In this document: piece by piece, positions 12,664-13,168 of the stretch
Layout of the letters: each line of letters begins with the position of its first letter
Position numbering within the stretch: position 1 is the stretch's first letter
NCBI GenBank assembly: GCA_018065885.1
Contig: JAGHSL010000343.1
Location: 1 to 13,168 of the forward strand
Direction of reading: 5' to 3'
Source of the DNA: Candidatus Limimorpha equi
GTDB taxonomy: Bacteria > Bacteroidota > Bacteroidia > Bacteroidales > F082
Length of the DNA: 13,168 bases
Position numbers and translations under genes: made by a program
Notes under the pieces: model-generated
The model's input: only the letters and a program-made list of their open reading frames with translations
Databases searched by the model: none
What the model was told of the DNA's origin: nothing

Positions 12664-12728
12664 GCGCATCAATAATTTCTGTGCAATCTGTTCAATCTGT
12701 AATTGGCAAAAAATCAGCGTAATCAGCA
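12664..12728. repeat. Long intergenic repeat, truncated copy 3
   Basis: It starts GCGCATCAATAATTTCTGTG, follows copies 1 and 2 for about 40 bases and ends in a degenerate AATCAGCGTAATCAGC. The remaining 140 bases of the unit are missing. The palindrome ATGCGCTTGCGCAT appears before it as ATGCGCTTGCGCATC (12656-12670). The copy ends 30 bases from the stop codon of the nuclease-like gene. Confidence 0.75.
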
Positions 12729-12758
12729 GTATAATTATGGACAGTTACAGAATGGATG

Positions 12759-13168
12759 TCATTGCTTCATTTCCTGATAATCAGGCAGATAATCCATGAT
12801 TTGCAGGGCATTATCCTGCACTTTGAAGCAAAAACAATCCTGACCATTGAAAAGCAATAGAAAACGCGGCTGCAAGGCCGAATAATAGCGCACAGCCTGG
12901 TCGAGGGTCTTTTGCGTGATTTTCACGTTTTTAGCCTTACATTCCACAATCATCAGCGGCTGCATGTCGTTGCTGAAAACCACGGCATCGCAACGCTTAT
13001 CCAGACCATTTACCTGAATGGAATACTCCACGGCGAGCAAGCCTGCCGGAACCGAAAGGTTTTCCACCAAATAATGCAGGATCTGCTGCCTCACTTCCTC
13101 TTCGGGCGTCAAGGCAACATACTTTTTCCGCAAAGGGTCAAAAACGAGCGTCCTTTCGTTTTCCGTCT
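12759..13168 (-). CDS. HsdR_N-type (PD-(D/E)XK) nuclease-like protein, N-terminus cut by window edge
   Basis: The minus-strand frame is open from the right edge (TENERTLVFDPLRKKYVALT) to TGA at 12759, giving 135 residues without the true start. TTG at 13133 is not used as a start because family similarity continues upstream into FDPLRKKY. The core has the nuclease signature: a Glu in EEEVRQQILHYL, Asp in KRCDAVVF, then the MIVECKA strand with Glu and Lys of (D/E)XK, followed by a helix with Gln (LDQAVRYY). It ends with LLLFNGQDCFCFKV. This matches stand-alone Bacteroidota proteins of about 150 residues with a type I restriction HsdR N-terminal domain (HSDR_N). It has no helicase or methylase neighbours here, so it need not be part of a restriction system. 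The substrate is unknown. Confidence 0.82.
   Translation of the reverse strand, partial: TENERTLVFDPLRKKYVALTPEEEVRQQILHYLVENLSVPAGLLAVEYSIQVNGLDKRCDAVVFSNDMQPLMIVECKAKNVKITQKTLDQAVRYYSALQPRFLLLFNGQDCFCFKVQDNALQIMDYLPDYQEMKQ

Larger units (their letters stand above)
11912..12758. other. Gene-free region: terminator followed by mosaic repeats
   Basis: About 850 bases with no credible gene. The first 125 bases contain nothing I recognise apart from an eight-codon chance ORF at 11946. Then come the terminator (12037-12078) and a repeat mosaic (12088-12728), listed separately. Two open frames (12198..12404 and 12411..12722, +) translate the repeats and share repeated peptides, which shows that they are not independent genes. 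Confidence 0.85.

Noticed and set aside
12198..12722. Two plus-strand frames of 68 and 103 codons
   Set aside because: They translate the intergenic repeats and share the same peptide stretches (CSAKAVESKCGVN), so the reading frame is a by-product of repeat composition.
12088..12728. CRISPR array
   Set aside because: Repeat units are about 185-218 bases with degenerate internal pieces; there are no uniform short repeats with unique spacers and no cas genes.
11912..13168. Diversity-generating retroelement template repeat and reverse transcriptase
   Set aside because: No second copy of the surface-protein 3' end and no reverse-transcriptase motifs are present in the window.

Overview
The window looks like chromosomal DNA from a member of the Bacteroidales (phylum Bacteroidota), probably a gut or host-associated lineage. 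The evidence is the gene set: an UpxY/NusG-like antiterminator, Bacteroides-style Wza and Wzc proteins, a GldH-like lipoprotein, a class II NrdJ of Bacteroidota type, and a FISUMP-domain surface protein. Start codons are preceded by A/T-rich sequence rather than Shine-Dalgarno motifs, and two sites match the Bacteroidota -7 consensus TAnnTTTG exactly. The species cannot be named from this sequence.

Left part (1-5188, minus strand): a compact operon read right to left. It encodes a GldH-like lipoprotein, a Wza-type outer-membrane polysaccharide export lipoprotein, a Wzc-type co-polymerase/tyrosine kinase, and a NusG-paralogue antiterminator. The first four genes are separated by only 5, 5 and 4 bases. 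After a 75-base gap comes a membrane-anchored coiled-coil protein that runs off the left edge. Wza and Wzc would form the export channel and its regulator. No glycosyltransferase, flippase or polymerase lies inside the window. A good promoter (5158-5188) sits directly before the first gene.

Centre (5189-8641): an intergenic stretch of about 600 bases with several inverted repeats, including a perfect 9-bp palindrome. It is followed by nrdJ, the adenosylcobalamin-dependent ribonucleotide reductase, which carries an unusual acidic N-terminal extension. The gene ends in a textbook intrinsic terminator with a GAAA loop.

Right part (8642-13168): a 445-base non-coding stretch holds a -7 promoter box, a six-codon mini-ORF and an imperfect rod-like inverted repeat (8828-8961). 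The inverted repeat may be a structured RNA or the leader of the next gene. Then follow a small helix-turn-helix protein and a 790-residue surface protein with an unusual double-hydrophobic N-terminus, a fimbrillin-like region and two FISUMP-like modules. That gene is followed by a strong terminator. The next 640 bases are a mosaic of nested intergenic repeats, two long copies and one short one, with two different short elements placed at equivalent junctions. The window ends inside a minus-strand gene for an HsdR_N-type (PD-(D/E)XK) nuclease-like protein.

No tRNA, rRNA, CRISPR array, transposase or complete mobile element was recognised. The least explained parts are the 8828-8961 structure with its competing pairings and the mosaic repeat block at 12088-12728.
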